Source of the DNA: Brevibacillus brevis NBRC 100599
GTDB lineage: Bacteria > Bacillota > Bacilli > Brevibacillales > Brevibacillaceae
Reading direction: 5' to 3'
DNA: 64,000 bases
Assembly: GCF_000010165.1 (NCBI RefSeq)
Contig: NC_012491.1
Coordinates: 607,001 to 671,000 of the forward strand
Numbering within the stretch: position 1 is the stretch's first letter; every line of letters starts with the position of its first letter. The translations under genes were made by a program, and so were the position numbers. Below, piece after piece: positions 19,190 through 27,794 of this stretch. Under the pieces are notes generated by a model. That model saw only the letters and a list, made by a program, of their open reading frames with translations, made no database searches and was not told where the DNA came from.

Positions 19190-19614
19190 GGTTTTCTCAT
19201 CCTTTCGCAAAGAAGGATCGGAGGGATACGACCATGTTGCGCAAGCATGCCTACATAGAGATACTTACATACACTCGTCCCATAAAAAGGGAGAATGATA
19301 AATAAGGTATGGGGAACATGCCGCAGCGCCACAAGGCCGGAAAATTCTCCGTACACAATCTTGATTGCAGTTATTCATTCCGCAACTTGGACTACTGTCC
19401 ATTAAAACGTTCCCCCCCTTTCGAAAATAAAAACCATCTTGCTTTCTCGTCCTTCATACATGTTATTCATGTCCTTTCAGACGGTGTCGGCTTCTAACAT
19501 GACCGACTCACCCTATTTTGCTGCTATTCATCCTCCGCAAATCATGACAAACCAAATCAACTCTTGTGACATACAGTAATAAAGAAGGATATTCCCACAA
19601 AGGGAGGGGCCGAC
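19190..19614. other. 425-bp intergenic region between corA and the SpoVIF-like gene
   Basis: Divergent leader region. I checked for an M-box magnesium riboswitch in front of corA and did not see its conserved blocks. The short open frames here lack ribosome sites and family resemblance. Nothing else is supported. Confidence 0.5.
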
Positions 19615-19992
19615 TTGAGCGGAGATTTTGTTTCGAACTTGCTCGATAAGCTAAGCCAAAAAACAGGGCGGCAATGGACGCTTAACGATATTATGAAGCT
19701 CGCGGAAAAAATGCCGAAGGGCGGAGCCAATGTAGATGCGCTGCTCGATGAGCTGGGAAACATGGGATTCGAAGTGCCAGAGGAGACGAAAGAGCGCGTC
19801 AGGGATCGTGTAAAGGACGGCAATTCCATTTCCATGGAAGAGCTAGGGAACATAATGCCCAAAGAAGTAAAGGCGAAGAGCCGCAAGTCGAAGAAGCCAA
19901 TCAAGCCAATCAGGGCGACTGCCAAAGGCAAATCAGTCTCTCTGTCAGATCGCATCAAAAGGTTATCAGGCAAAGGCAAGAAAAAACGATAA
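19615..19992 (+). CDS. Small basic protein, possibly SpoVIF-like (stage VI sporulation protein F)
   Basis: 125 aa. Residues 1-80 (NLLDKLSQKTGRQWTLNDIMKLAEKMPKG ... EVPEETKERVRDRVKDGNSIS in outline) follow the helical pattern of the SpoVIF/YjcC family: KKTG, DIxKLA, then VPxExxxRV. The last 40 residues are rich in Lys/Arg (SRKSKKPIKPI). TTG start with GGGAGGGG 8 bases upstream. It stands alone with its own terminator. The family assignment comes from memory of the pattern and is tentative. Confidence 0.6.
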   Translation: MSGDFVSNLLDKLSQKTGRQWTLNDIMKLAEKMPKGGANVDALLDELGNMGFEVPEETKERVRDRVKDGNSISMEELGNIMPKEVKAKSRKSKKPIKPIRATAKGKSVSLSDRIKRLSGKGKKKR

Positions 19993-20018
19993 TTTCATCA
20001 AAGCAAATACAGGTGATG

Positions 20019-20060
20019 CAGTCGCAAGTGCCGAACAGGCATGGGCGGCTGTGTTTGTTT
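20019..20060 (+). terminator. Two-stage terminator hairpin after the SpoVIF-like gene
   Basis: CAGTCGC (20019-20025) pairs with GCGGCTG (20045-20051). Inside it TGCC pairs with GGCA. A TGTTTGTTTT tail follows. Confidence 0.6.
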
Positions 20061-20074
20061 TCCTGACGAAGTTA

Positions 20075-20103
20075 TTGATAATAGCGTACAATTATTTTAT
20101 AAT
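20075..20103 (+). promoter_or_regulatory. Sigma-A promoter of purH-purD
   Basis: TTGATA and a perfect TATAAT are 17 bases apart, 70 bases before the purH start. Confidence 0.78.
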
Positions 20104-20111
20104 ATATAAGT

Positions 20112-20125
20112 ATTGTTCGTGTTTT
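20112..20125 (-). promoter_or_regulatory. PurR box overlapping the purH transcription start
   Basis: The minus strand reads AAAACACGAACAAT, a very good match to AAWWWCCGAACWWT. It lies 9 bases after the -10 element, where a repressor could block initiation. A clear second box is not seen; CTGACGAAG near 20063 is a poor candidate. Confidence 0.65.
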
Positions 20126-20172
20126 GGTCGATAGTTACTCATGTTTTCACTAAAATTCAGGAGGTTCTATCC

Positions 20173-21723
20173 GTGAGTGTGAAAAAAGCGTTGATCAGCG
20201 TTTCTGACAAGACAGGATTGATTCCGTTTGCCCGTCGATTGGTAGCCGCCGGGGTACAGATCATATCTACCGGGGGTACGGCTTCTCTTTTAAAAGCAGA
20301 GGGAGTTCCCGTCATTGGCATTTCTGAAGTGACTGGATTTCCAGAAATTTTGGACGGTCGCGTCAAAACGTTGCATCCCAATATCCACAGCGGCCTCTTG
20401 GCTGTAAGGGACAGTGAAGCACATGTGCAGCAACTAAAAGACCTTGGGATTGAGACCATTGATCTGGTTGTCGTGAACCTTTATCCTTTCAAGGAAACAA
20501 TCGCGAAGCCAGACGTGACATATGAAGATGCCATTGAGAATATTGATATTGGTGGACCAACAATGCTGCGTTCTGCTGCGAAAAATCACGCGTTTGTCAG
20601 TGTCGTGGTCGATGCAGCCGATTATGAAAAAGTAGCAGAAGAAATTGAAGCAAATGGCGATACTACGCTAGAAACCCGTCGTAAGCTGGCAGCAAAAGTT
20701 TTCCGTCATACAGCTGCCTATGATGCCTTGATCTCTCGCTATTTGAGTGAGCAGGTGGGCGAACTGCTGCCTGAGAGCTACACCGTGACTTACGAGAAAG
20801 CACAGGATTTACGCTATGGGGAAAATCCACACCAACGTGCGGCATTTTACCGTGAGCCGTTATCGGATCAGTTGAGCATCGGGAATGCGAGCCAACTGCA
20901 AGGAAAAGAGCTTTCCTATAACAACATCAATGACGCAGACGCAGCGTTGGCGATTGTACGCGAATTCGCTGAACCTGCTGTCGTTGCAATCAAGCACTCC
21001 AACCCTTGTGGAGTAGGGATTGGCGCTGATATTCGCTCCGCTTACCAAAAAGCGTACGAAGCAGACCCTGTCTCTATTTTCGGTGGGATTGTGGCAGCAA
21101 ACCGCCCGATTGACCGTGATACCGCACTCGCGATGAAAGAGATTTTCTTGGAAATTATCATTGCACCAGACTTCACCGAAGAGGCGTTGGCTGTTCTGGC
21201 TGAGAAAAAGAACCTGCGTCTCTTGCGTATTTCTGCGCTGAATGAACCAGCCAAAAAAGTGGACAATCTGTTCCGTGTGGCTCCTGTTGCAGGCGGGGCA
21301 CTCATTCAAGACTTCGACTACAAGCAGCTCGAAGAAAACGAGATTCAAGTGGTTACAGACCGCAAGCCTTCGGAAGAGGAAATGGCACAGCTGAAATTCG
21401 CGTGGAAGGTCGTCAAGCACGTCAAATCGAACGCGATTCTCTTGGCAAAAGACAATATGACGATCGGCGTGGGTGCAGGCCAGATGAACCGCGTTGGGGC
21501 AGCGAAAATCGCCATCGAGCAAGCAGGTGCATTGGCAAGTGGCGCGGTTATGGCCTCAGATGCGTTTTTCCCGATGGGAGATACCGTGGAAGCGGCAGCC
21601 AAAGCAGGGATTACCGCTATCATCCAGCCAGGCGGCTCCATTCGCGACCAAGAATCGATTGATGCTTGCAACCGAGCAGGCATTGCGATGATCTTTACCG
21701 GCACGCGTCATTTCAAGCACTAA
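20173..21723 (+). CDS. purH: Bifunctional AICAR transformylase/IMP cyclohydrolase
   Basis: 516 aa enzyme for the last two steps to IMP. N-terminal cyclohydrolase (about 1-195): [36 protein letters not shown]-terminal transformylase: [36 protein letters not shown] (catalytic Lys/His) and the end GTRHFKH. GTG at 20173 is chosen, 8 bases after AGGAGG; 20 open codons upstream are leader. Separated from purN by corA and a small gene, with its own PurR-box promoter. Confidence 0.95.
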   Translation: MSVKKALISVSDKTGLIPFARRLVAAGVQIISTGGTASLLKAEGVPVIGISEVTGFPEILDGRVKTLHPNIHSGLLAVRDSEAHVQQLKDLGIETIDLVVVNLYPFKETIAKPDVTYEDAIENIDIGGPTMLRSAAKNHAFVSVVVDAADYEKVAEEIEANGDTTLETRRKLAAKVFRHTAAYDALISRYLSEQVGELLPESYTVTYEKAQDLRYGENPHQRAAFYREPLSDQLSIGNASQLQGKELSYNNINDADAALAIVREFAEPAVVAIKHSNPCGVGIGADIRSAYQKAYEADPVSIFGGIVAANRPIDRDTALAMKEIFLEIIIAPDFTEEALAVLAEKKNLRLLRISALNEPAKKVDNLFRVAPVAGGALIQDFDYKQLEENEIQVVTDRKPSEEEMAQLKFAWKVVKHVKSNAILLAKDNMTIGVGAGQMNRVGAAKIAIEQAGALASGAVMASDAFFPMGDTVEAAAKAGITAIIQPGGSIRDQESIDACNRAGIAMIFTGTRHFKH

Positions 21724-21802
21724 AAGAGGCTATTCGGGAGTAACTTTCGCTTTTTTAACACGTATGAAAGAGTGGATTACCTCTCACACAGGAGGAAATA
21801 CA

Positions 21803-23080
21803 ATGAAAATATTAGTGGTCGGTGGCGGCGGTCGAGAACACACGATTGCCTGGAAGCTGTTACAGAGTTCTAAAGTGACAAAGGTATACTGTGCGCCAGG
21901 AAATGGGGGCACCGCCCAAATCGCTCAAAACGTACCGATTGGTGTCCATGATTTTGCTGCACTGGTTCAATTCGTCAAGGATGAGGGAATCGATCTGACT
22001 GTCGTTGGCCCAGAAGATCCTTTGCTGGCAGGGATTGTAGACTTTTTCCAGGAGCGCAATCTGCCGATTTATGGCCCGAACCAAAAAGCGGCAATGATCG
22101 AGGGAAGCAAGTCTTTTGCGAAAAGTTTAATGAAACGCTACGAGATTCCGACGTCTGCCTATGAATCATTTCTGGATTACGAATCGGCGAGTGCGTATGT
22201 GAGAGAGCAGGGCGCTCCTATCGTTGTCAAAGCGGATGGCTTGGCAGCGGGGAAAGGGGTCGTTGTCGCAGAAACGGTGGAGGAAGCGGAAGAGGCACTT
22301 CGTCAGATTATGCAGGAAAGCGTCTTTGGTGAAGCGGGAGCGCGCGTGGTCATTGAGGAGTGCATGTTCGGCGAAGAGCTGTCGCTGTTATCTTTCGTCG
22401 ATGGAGAGACGGTTAAGCCGATGATTACTTCTCAGGATCATAAGCGAATCTTCAATGAGGACCGCGGCCCGAATACAGGCGGCATGGGAACATACGCCCC
22501 GGTACCGCAAATGTCTGCTGAGCTGGTGGACGAGATCGTCAAAACGATTGTCCAGCCGATGGCGTCAGGGATGGCCAAGGATGGCATTCCGTTCAAAGGC
22601 ATTCTCTACACAGGTCTGATGATTACGGAGCAAGGCCCGAAAGTCGTGGAGTTCAATGCGCGTTTTGGCGATCCAGAGACACAAGTGCTCTTGCCGTTGC
22701 TCGAAACAGATTTGCTCGATATTTTTGTCGGAACGATCAATGGAGAACTCGATGCAGTCGATGTTACATGGCAAAAAGGAAGTGCTGTCTGTGTCGTCAT
22801 GGCAGCGCCGGGTTATCCGGGAGAATATCCAAAGGGTGCGCTGATTCACGGACTGGGTCAGGCAAACGAGGGAGCTACGGTGTTTCACGCAGGTACGAAG
22901 GAAACCGAGGAAGGTATCGTTACGAGCGGTGGCCGTGTGCTTGGCGTCGTGGCAACCGGAGCGGATTTGGCGCAAGCGCGTGAGACGGCGTACGCGAAGG
23001 TGCAGGGGATCTCGTTTGATGGGGCACAGTATCGCACGGATATTGCGGCACGAGCGATGAAGTATCAGCAAAAGGGATAA
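21803..23080 (+). CDS. purD: Phosphoribosylamine--glycine ligase
   Basis: GAR synthetase, ATP-grasp enzyme of 425 aa. N-terminal MKILVVGGGGREHTIAWKL, KADGLAAGKGV in the ATP-binding lid, DHKRIFNEDRGPNTGGMG, and VVEFNARFGDPETQ for metal binding. ATG at 21803 follows GGAGG by 7 bases; the frame is open 13 codons upstream. It is 79 bases after purH and presumably shares its promoter. A terminator follows. Confidence 0.95.
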   Translation: MKILVVGGGGREHTIAWKLLQSSKVTKVYCAPGNGGTAQIAQNVPIGVHDFAALVQFVKDEGIDLTVVGPEDPLLAGIVDFFQERNLPIYGPNQKAAMIEGSKSFAKSLMKRYEIPTSAYESFLDYESASAYVREQGAPIVVKADGLAAGKGVVVAETVEEAEEALRQIMQESVFGEAGARVVIEECMFGEELSLLSFVDGETVKPMITSQDHKRIFNEDRGPNTGGMGTYAPVPQMSAELVDEIVKTIVQPMASGMAKDGIPFKGILYTGLMITEQGPKVVEFNARFGDPETQVLLPLLETDLLDIFVGTINGELDAVDVTWQKGSAVCVVMAAPGYPGEYPKGALIHGLGQANEGATVFHAGTKETEEGIVTSGGRVLGVVATGADLAQARETAYAKVQGISFDGAQYRTDIAARAMKYQQKG

Positions 23081-23089
23081 AAAAAGAAC

Positions 23090-23137
23090 AAGCTGTTCCT
23101 TCTGTAGAGATTTCTACTTGGGGAACAGCTTTTTTTA
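23090..23137. terminator. Bidirectional terminator between purD and the MFS gene
   Basis: AAGCTGTTCC (23090-23099) pairs with GGAACAGCTT (23122-23131) and is followed by TTTTTT. On the minus strand the A run before it becomes a T tail for the MFS gene. Confidence 0.8.
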
Positions 23138-23141
23138 GTTA

Positions 23142-24350
23142 TCACATACCCACGTTTTCACCCGCGATGGCCGCTTTTTTCGCTTTAGCCGCAGCCACCT
23201 GTGAGAGGAAATAAACGATGAGGAACAGCAACAAGCAAGCCGCCGACCAGCGGTACATGACAGAGTAGCTCGAATGTGTCGCGATGACGCCGAGAAGCAT
23301 AGAGCCGACCGCGATCCCCAGATCGATGGAATTAAAGAACAGTCCATTCGCCATGCCACGTTGCTCAGGTGTGACGACCTTCACCATCCACGCCTGGATA
23401 GATGGCTGAATCATGCCATAGCCAAGGCCATAGAAGGCAGCAGAGACGAGAAGCAAGGACTCTGTCGTTGTCAGGGACAGGAGCAAGAGGCTGATCCCGA
23501 CGAAAATCGCACCGGGAGGCAGGACGGCAATATGCCCTTTGCGATCATAAAGCTTGCCGGAAAACGGACGAATCAACACCATCGCCAGTGCATTCGTAAG
23601 GAAAAACCAGCCGACATTCTCAATGTGGGCTTCTTTTCCATACAAGGCCAAAAAGCTGAGAATCCCGCCATACGTAATGGATAAACAAAAGTTCAGTCCA
23701 GCTGGAAGCAGCAGCTTTTTATCATAAAATCGACGAATGCCTGTGACCGTTTGTGTGTTCCCAGACGACACAGGAAGCTGATTGTAGGCACGGATAAAAT
23801 GCATTAACGGAAAAATAATAGCAACTAACAATACGAGAACCATGAGCATCGATCCGAATCCAAACCCATTTAACACTCCAAGTCCAATCAACGGGCCGAG
23901 TGCCATAGCCAAGCTGGTCGATAAGCCGAAATAACCCATGCCTTCGCCGATTCTTCTGGCAGGAATCACATTGGAGACAATCGTCGGAAAGGTCGTGCTG
24001 CCCATCCCAAAGCCGATTCCGACCAGGATTCGCAACAGAAGAAAGAACACAATGCTTCCCGCCCAGTAATAACCTGCGCTGAAAATCGCGACAAATCCAA
24101 GTGCTACGATTGCCAAGAGCTTACTGCTTTTCGTTTTCAAAGCTTCCCCGGTAAATACCCTTGCGATCACTGCTGCAAGTGAAAACAAGCTAATAACCAA
24201 GCTGACAACAAAATCATTGGCCTGATAAGTTTCCTTCACATAGGCAGGGAATGTTGGGGTCTGCATTTGAACGGTGAGAAACAACAACAAATTGCATACA
24301 GTTAACAGGACGAAATCTCTCGTCCACAGTCTCTCTCTACTCTCTCCCAA
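23142..24350 (-). CDS. MFS transporter
   Basis: 402 aa, about 12 membrane helices, major facilitator superfamily, probably a drug or metabolite exporter of the DHA type. Motif A-like FTGEALKTKSSK and the repeat FSGKLYDRKGHIAVL lie in the loops after TM2 and TM8. TTG at 24350 is preferred: AGGAG lies 8 bases upstream, while a GTG at 24359 abuts that site. The ribosome site overlaps the MarR stop codon, so the two genes form a transcription unit in which MarR likely controls the pump. Substrate unknown. Confidence 0.84.
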   Translation of the reverse strand: MGESRERLWTRDFVLLTVCNLLLFLTVQMQTPTFPAYVKETYQANDFVVSLVISLFSLAAVIARVFTGEALKTKSSKLLAIVALGFVAIFSAGYYWAGSIVFFLLLRILVGIGFGMGSTTFPTIVSNVIPARRIGEGMGYFGLSTSLAMALGPLIGLGVLNGFGFGSMLMVLVLLVAIIFPLMHFIRAYNQLPVSSGNTQTVTGIRRFYDKKLLLPAGLNFCLSITYGGILSFLALYGKEAHIENVGWFFLTNALAMVLIRPFSGKLYDRKGHIAVLPPGAIFVGISLLLLSLTTTESLLLVSAAFYGLGYGMIQPSIQAWMVKVVTPEQRGMANGLFFNSIDLGIAVGSMLLGVIATHSSYSVMYRWSAACLLLFLIVYFLSQVAAAKAKKAAIAGENVGM

Positions 24351-24361
24351 TGCTGTCACTC

Positions 24362-24745
24362 CTAGTCTGTCGTTTTTCTATTGATGTTCTCGTTAATCTC
24401 CAGCAAGATTTCCCGTAAGAAGGCCAGCTTTTCAGGAGAGATCCCTTCCAATATGTCCGCAACGGCCTGAGCCTCTACAGGAATCGCCTGCTCAAGCCAT
24501 TCCCGTCCTTTCGGGGAAAGGGTAATGATGTAAGCGCGGCGGTCTTGTTCGCTCAATGTCTTTTCGATAAAGCCTTTTTTGGCGAGTGTGTCTAAAATGC
24601 GTGTCATGGAAGGCTGATCCTTCGCAGAGCGCTGAGCCAGCTCTTTTTGATTGATACCCTCTTCCTCTCGTAGCCGATAAAGGACGGCAAACTGCTCCGT
24701 GGTCAAATCAAACTCCTTTAAAAAAAGGGAAACATAATGAATCAT
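24362..24745 (-). CDS. MarR-family transcriptional regulator (start codon unusual)
   Basis: Winged-helix dimer regulator. The visible ATG frame has 127 aa: GINQKELAQRSAKDQPSMTRILDTLAKKGFI is split between the helix-turn-helix and wing, then SEQDRRAYIITLSPKG. The ATG at 24745 has AGGAGA-like bases directly adjoining it, which is too close. The reading frame continues upstream with typical MarR helix-1 residues (IDHWQKEPVGFLIGNTYRR) to about 24811, but offers only CTG (24805) or ATT (24811) as starts behind GAAAGAGGG. The true protein is therefore probably about 147-149 aa. Likely regulates the downstream MFS gene and itself. Confidence 0.78.
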   Translation of the reverse strand: MIHYVSLFLKEFDLTTEQFAVLYRLREEEGINQKELAQRSAKDQPSMTRILDTLAKKGFIEKTLSEQDRRAYIITLSPKGREWLEQAIPVEAQAVADILEGISPEKLAFLREILLEINENINRKTTD

Positions 24746-24877
24746 TCTCCGGTATGTATTTCCAATAAGAAATCCAACCGGTTCTTTTTGCCAATGATCG
24801 ATCAGGGGAATAACCCTCTTTCGTTCAAAAATACTTGCAATGACAATTATATGTATAACAATTAATTTTGTAAATGG

Positions 24878-24905
24878 AAAAAACCGCCCAATGACAGGCG
24901 GTTGG
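24878..24905 (-). terminator. Terminator after the 44-codon gene
   Basis: On the minus strand AACCGCC pairs with GGGCGGTT around TGTCATT-like loop bases and is followed by TTTT. Confidence 0.6.
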
Positions 24906-24916
24906 TTGCTTCTTCT

Positions 24917-25051
24917 TTACTGACGATATCTCCCTCTCTTTCGCGAGGTGCGAAAGAAGTAATAGCCCATTACGCCGATGACGCCAATGATCGTGGCAAT
25001 AACAAAGAAGTTATGGGACATCCATTCATACATCTGGGAGCCGACAAGCAT
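24917..25051 (-). CDS. Small single-span membrane protein, 44 aa
   Basis: An ATG frame of 44 codons ending TAA. It has one membrane helix at about residues 14-34 (FFVIATIIGVIGVMGYYFF) and a strongly basic tail (RTSRKRGRYRQ), so inside-facing C-terminus. GGAGG lies 8-9 bases before the ATG, and a terminator follows. It is 18 bp downstream of the DUF2892 gene on the same strand and probably co-transcribed. No family recognised. Confidence 0.6.
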   Translation of the reverse strand: MLVGSQMYEWMSHNFFVIATIIGVIGVMGYYFFRTSRKRGRYRQ

Positions 25052-25069
25052 ATGCAGTGCCTCCTCTCC

Positions 25070-25609
25070 TTATGTGTACGTGGGGTAACGAGTGCTGCTG
25101 TTGTTATTTTCTTGAGAGCGAAATGAAATGATCTCTCTTGCCGCTTTTTCGAGAAGTTGATCCTCGGGAGTAAGCTTCGTGTTTTGCTGAATGTTGATGG
25201 AGTGTTTTTCCTGGTTCTTCGATAATTGTGGGCTTGTGGAATACTGTATGTTTGCCTTATTCGTTGTCGCTGGCGTGTTGCTCTCATCATCTTGGCTGGT
25301 GTTCGAGTCTTTAATGGGCGCGATATTCATGGAGCGGGTAAACTGGTTGACTGCCATCTGCACGCCTTTTTTCTTGAGCTGATCCATCATGCCTTGCATG
25401 CCATTCCCTTTTTTCGTATTGATGCCCATCGCTGCGTACATCGGACAAAAGCGAGTAGCTCCTTCTGCTACTTTCATAGCTGAAAAAGCCATGAGCAGCC
25501 ATGGAGTTTTGGATGGGCGACGACTCATTTTTCCGATGCCGTACGCCAAGCCCAACAGACCGCCAGTTATACGAATCATGGCATCAGTTCTACCTACGTT
25601 TTTATGCAT
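25070..25609 (-). CDS. DUF2892-type membrane protein with long polar tail
   Basis: 179 aa. Residues 1-60 match the YgaP-like inner-membrane domain (DUF2892): NVGRTDAMIRITGGLLGLAYG, a second hydrophobic stretch, then EGATRFCPMYAAMGINT. Residues 75-179 are hydrophilic and rich in Asn, Gln, Ser and Thr, not part of the usual short family protein. Strong CAGGAGG site 8 bases before the ATG. Divergent from the adenine deaminase gene. Function unknown. Confidence 0.72.
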   Translation of the reverse strand: MHKNVGRTDAMIRITGGLLGLAYGIGKMSRRPSKTPWLLMAFSAMKVAEGATRFCPMYAAMGINTKKGNGMQGMMDQLKKKGVQMAVNQFTRSMNIAPIKDSNTSQDDESNTPATTNKANIQYSTSPQLSKNQEKHSINIQQNTKLTPEDQLLEKAAREIISFRSQENNNSSTRYPTYT

Positions 25610-25744
25610 GAGAGTTGTCCTCCTGTCGCAATTACGTCTATTCCCTAGTGTGTAATAAAGGGCGACAAGACACCCGTGGGAATTGTTACTACCATTTCCA
25701 AGCTTGCAGGGGAATGAATGATGGGCGGAGAAGCTGTAGTGGCG

Positions 25745-25760
25745 ATGAACGATCGTTCAT
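25745..25760. promoter_or_regulatory. 16-bp perfect palindrome, putative operator
   Basis: ATGAACGATCGTTCAT is a perfect palindrome 38 bases before the adenine deaminase start, in the divergent region with the DUF2892 gene. Its form resembles TetR-family operators. No TetR gene is in the window. Confidence 0.45.
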
Positions 25761-25797
25761 TTTGTAAAACATCGGGAGACCAGCGAGGAGAGAAGAA

Positions 25798-27558
25798 ATG
25801 ATGCGCGTACGAGCCATATCAGATCGTGATTACTTGAACATGATTCGCGTGAGCAGACGTCAGGCACCGGCAAGCCTCTGGATAAAAGGCGCAAGCGTTC
25901 TGAATGTGTACACAAAAGAATGGCAAGAGCATCACGTCGCAGTGGCAGGAGAACGTATTGCTTATGTAGGAGAAAAAGAGCCGTTGGTCGATGACCAGAC
26001 CGTGATCATAGAGGCGGCTGGACAATATCTCGTGCCGGGTTACATGGAGCCTCACGCGCATCCGTTTCAATGGTATAACCCTTATACGTTGGCTGACTTT
26101 GCTTTGCAAACGGGTACGACTGGTATGGTGTCGGACACGTTAATGCTCATGCAACTGCCTTTTTCGCAAACGGCAGCGATCATGGATTCTTTGGCAGCAC
26201 ATCCCGTGAAGCAATTTTTCTGGGGCAGACTCGATCCGCAGACAGGGAAAGCTCATCCGTCGTTCACGAAGGAAAATTTGGCGCGAATGCTGGAACATCC
26301 ACGCGTGATCCAGGGCGGGGAGTTGACGAATTGGGGCGGTGTTTTACAAGAGGATGAGACGCTGCTTTTTGGTCTGAAGCATACGAGGGACTTGGGCAAA
26401 AGGATGGAGGGGCATCATCCGGGGGCGTCATACGAGACATTGAACATTGCCGCAGCAGCCGGCATAACAGCTTGTCATGAGGCTATCCATGCTGCTGATT
26501 TGCTCTCGCGCATCCGTTTAGGGATGTATGCGACACTGCGCCATTCCTCTATTCGCCCCGATCTACCTGAGCTGGTGAAGGGCTGGCTGGAGTTGGGGGT
26601 GCCGTGGTCTTCACGGATGATGCTGACATCGGATGGAAGCACGCCGCCGATGCATCGTGACGGGTTCATGGATAGTACGCTCCGTGTTGCTATGGAAGCG
26701 GGAATGCCGCCAGAAGAAGCGTATGTCATGGCGACGCTGAACCCGGCTGTCTATTATGGGCTGGACGCGGAGATCGGAGGAATTGCGCCGGGCCGAATCG
26801 CCGATATACTGCTGTTGACGGCAAAGGATCAACCGACTCCATCCATCGTGATTGCGAATGGACAACGGGTGGCAGAAAAAGGAACCCTGCTCGTTCCAAC
26901 CGTTCAGCCACAATGGGAGGAAGCTTCGTTACGATTGGCAGATCCATTGAAAAAACAGGCACATTCTGATTGGTTCCGCCTGCGGCCAGATGCGGACGGC
27001 AAGACCCCTGTGCTACAAATGCTGAATGCCGTTATCACGCGGCTGTCGCTAGAGGACATGCCTGTTGATCAGGATGGGTACGTATCCTTGCAGCATGATC
27101 CGCAGTTGGCATTGATCGCCATTATTGATGTAACTGGAGGCAACCGAACAATGGCAGTGCTTCACGGCTTCGGTGAGCATCTCGAAGGGCTAGCCAGCAC
27201 TTATTCAGCTTCTGGCGATTGGATCGTAATCGGACGCGATCCCCAAGCGATGGCGCAAGCACTGGAGCGTATTCGGGAAATAAAAGGTGGAGTCGTCCTA
27301 ATCGATCAAGGAAAAATCATTTGCGAATGCCCATTGCCTCTTGCTGGAAAATTCGCGTCGGCACCGATGGAGGAAGTGATCAGCATGGGTGAAAATTTGG
27401 TAAATCAGCTCCGTTCCAAAGGACATGTCCATCTCGATCCGATTTATTCGCTTTTGTTTTTTACGGCTACCCACTTGCCATATGCACGTCTAACGGCAAC
27501 AGGCATTGTCGACGTGAAGAGTGGGCAAATCGTCGTTCCGGCACTTCCTCTACCTTGA
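25798..27558 (+). CDS. Adenine deaminase, YerA-like
   Basis: 586 aa amidohydrolase of the adenine deaminase family, predicted to convert adenine to hypoxanthine for salvage. The metal motif is EPHAHPFQWYNP, the YerA variant of the usual GHVHIESS. Others are LTSDGSTPPMHRDG for the catalytic Asp, and ATLNPAVYYGLDAEIGGIAPGRIADI in parts near 300-340. ATG-ATG start with AGGAGAGAAG upstream. Closeness to purH-purD recalls Bacillus subtilis, where yerA lies near the end of the pur operon. True substrate of YerA-type members is less certain than that of AdeC. Confidence 0.78.
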   Translation: MMRVRAISDRDYLNMIRVSRRQAPASLWIKGASVLNVYTKEWQEHHVAVAGERIAYVGEKEPLVDDQTVIIEAAGQYLVPGYMEPHAHPFQWYNPYTLADFALQTGTTGMVSDTLMLMQLPFSQTAAIMDSLAAHPVKQFFWGRLDPQTGKAHPSFTKENLARMLEHPRVIQGGELTNWGGVLQEDETLLFGLKHTRDLGKRMEGHHPGASYETLNIAAAAGITACHEAIHAADLLSRIRLGMYATLRHSSIRPDLPELVKGWLELGVPWSSRMMLTSDGSTPPMHRDGFMDSTLRVAMEAGMPPEEAYVMATLNPAVYYGLDAEIGGIAPGRIADILLLTAKDQPTPSIVIANGQRVAEKGTLLVPTVQPQWEEASLRLADPLKKQAHSDWFRLRPDADGKTPVLQMLNAVITRLSLEDMPVDQDGYVSLQHDPQLALIAIIDVTGGNRTMAVLHGFGEHLEGLASTYSASGDWIVIGRDPQAMAQALERIREIKGGVVLIDQGKIICECPLPLAGKFASAPMEEVISMGENLVNQLRSKGHVHLDPIYSLLFFTATHLPYARLTATGIVDVKSGQIVVPALPLP

Positions 27559-27645
27559 GGGAGTGTTTTTTTACGGTCACACAAACGCCCGTGATCGTTT
27601 GTGAATCAATGATATATGAATATAAAATATATTTTACTTCTTGTA

Positions 27646-27660
27646 AATTATCAGATTTAT
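27646..27660 (+). promoter_or_regulatory. Weak CodY-like box upstream of livK
   Basis: AATTATCAGATTTAT matches the CodY consensus AATTTTCWGAAAATT at 10 of 15 positions. CodY control of a branched-chain amino acid importer would make sense, but chance matches are common in AT-rich DNA. Confidence 0.25.
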
Positions 27661-27794
27661 TTTAAAATAAAAACAACCAAGCCTATCTATCTTTATCCCC
27701 GAAGAGTATCGTTTTTGAAAGTCGCAACCTGGCTAACATGGTGGATGGATTGGGTAACAAGAACAAAGAATGATAGAAGGGGGATTCATTCTGA

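Noticed and set aside
19190..19330. Possible magnesium (M-box) riboswitch before corA
   Set aside because: The conserved M-box blocks could not be found on the minus strand.
20028..20040. CCGAAC core upstream of purH as a further PurR box
   Set aside because: It lies within the loop and stem of the preceding gene's terminator and lacks the flanking A/T positions of a PurR box.
24840..24870. Palindrome-like AATTGTTATACATATAATTGTC as MarR operator
   Set aside because: The half-sites do not match when reverse-complemented beyond a few bases; in AT-rich DNA this is expected by chance.
27582..27604. Hairpin ACAAACG/CGTTTGT after the adenine deaminase gene
   Set aside because: No T run follows; it may be a weak structure only. 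Not listed as a terminator.
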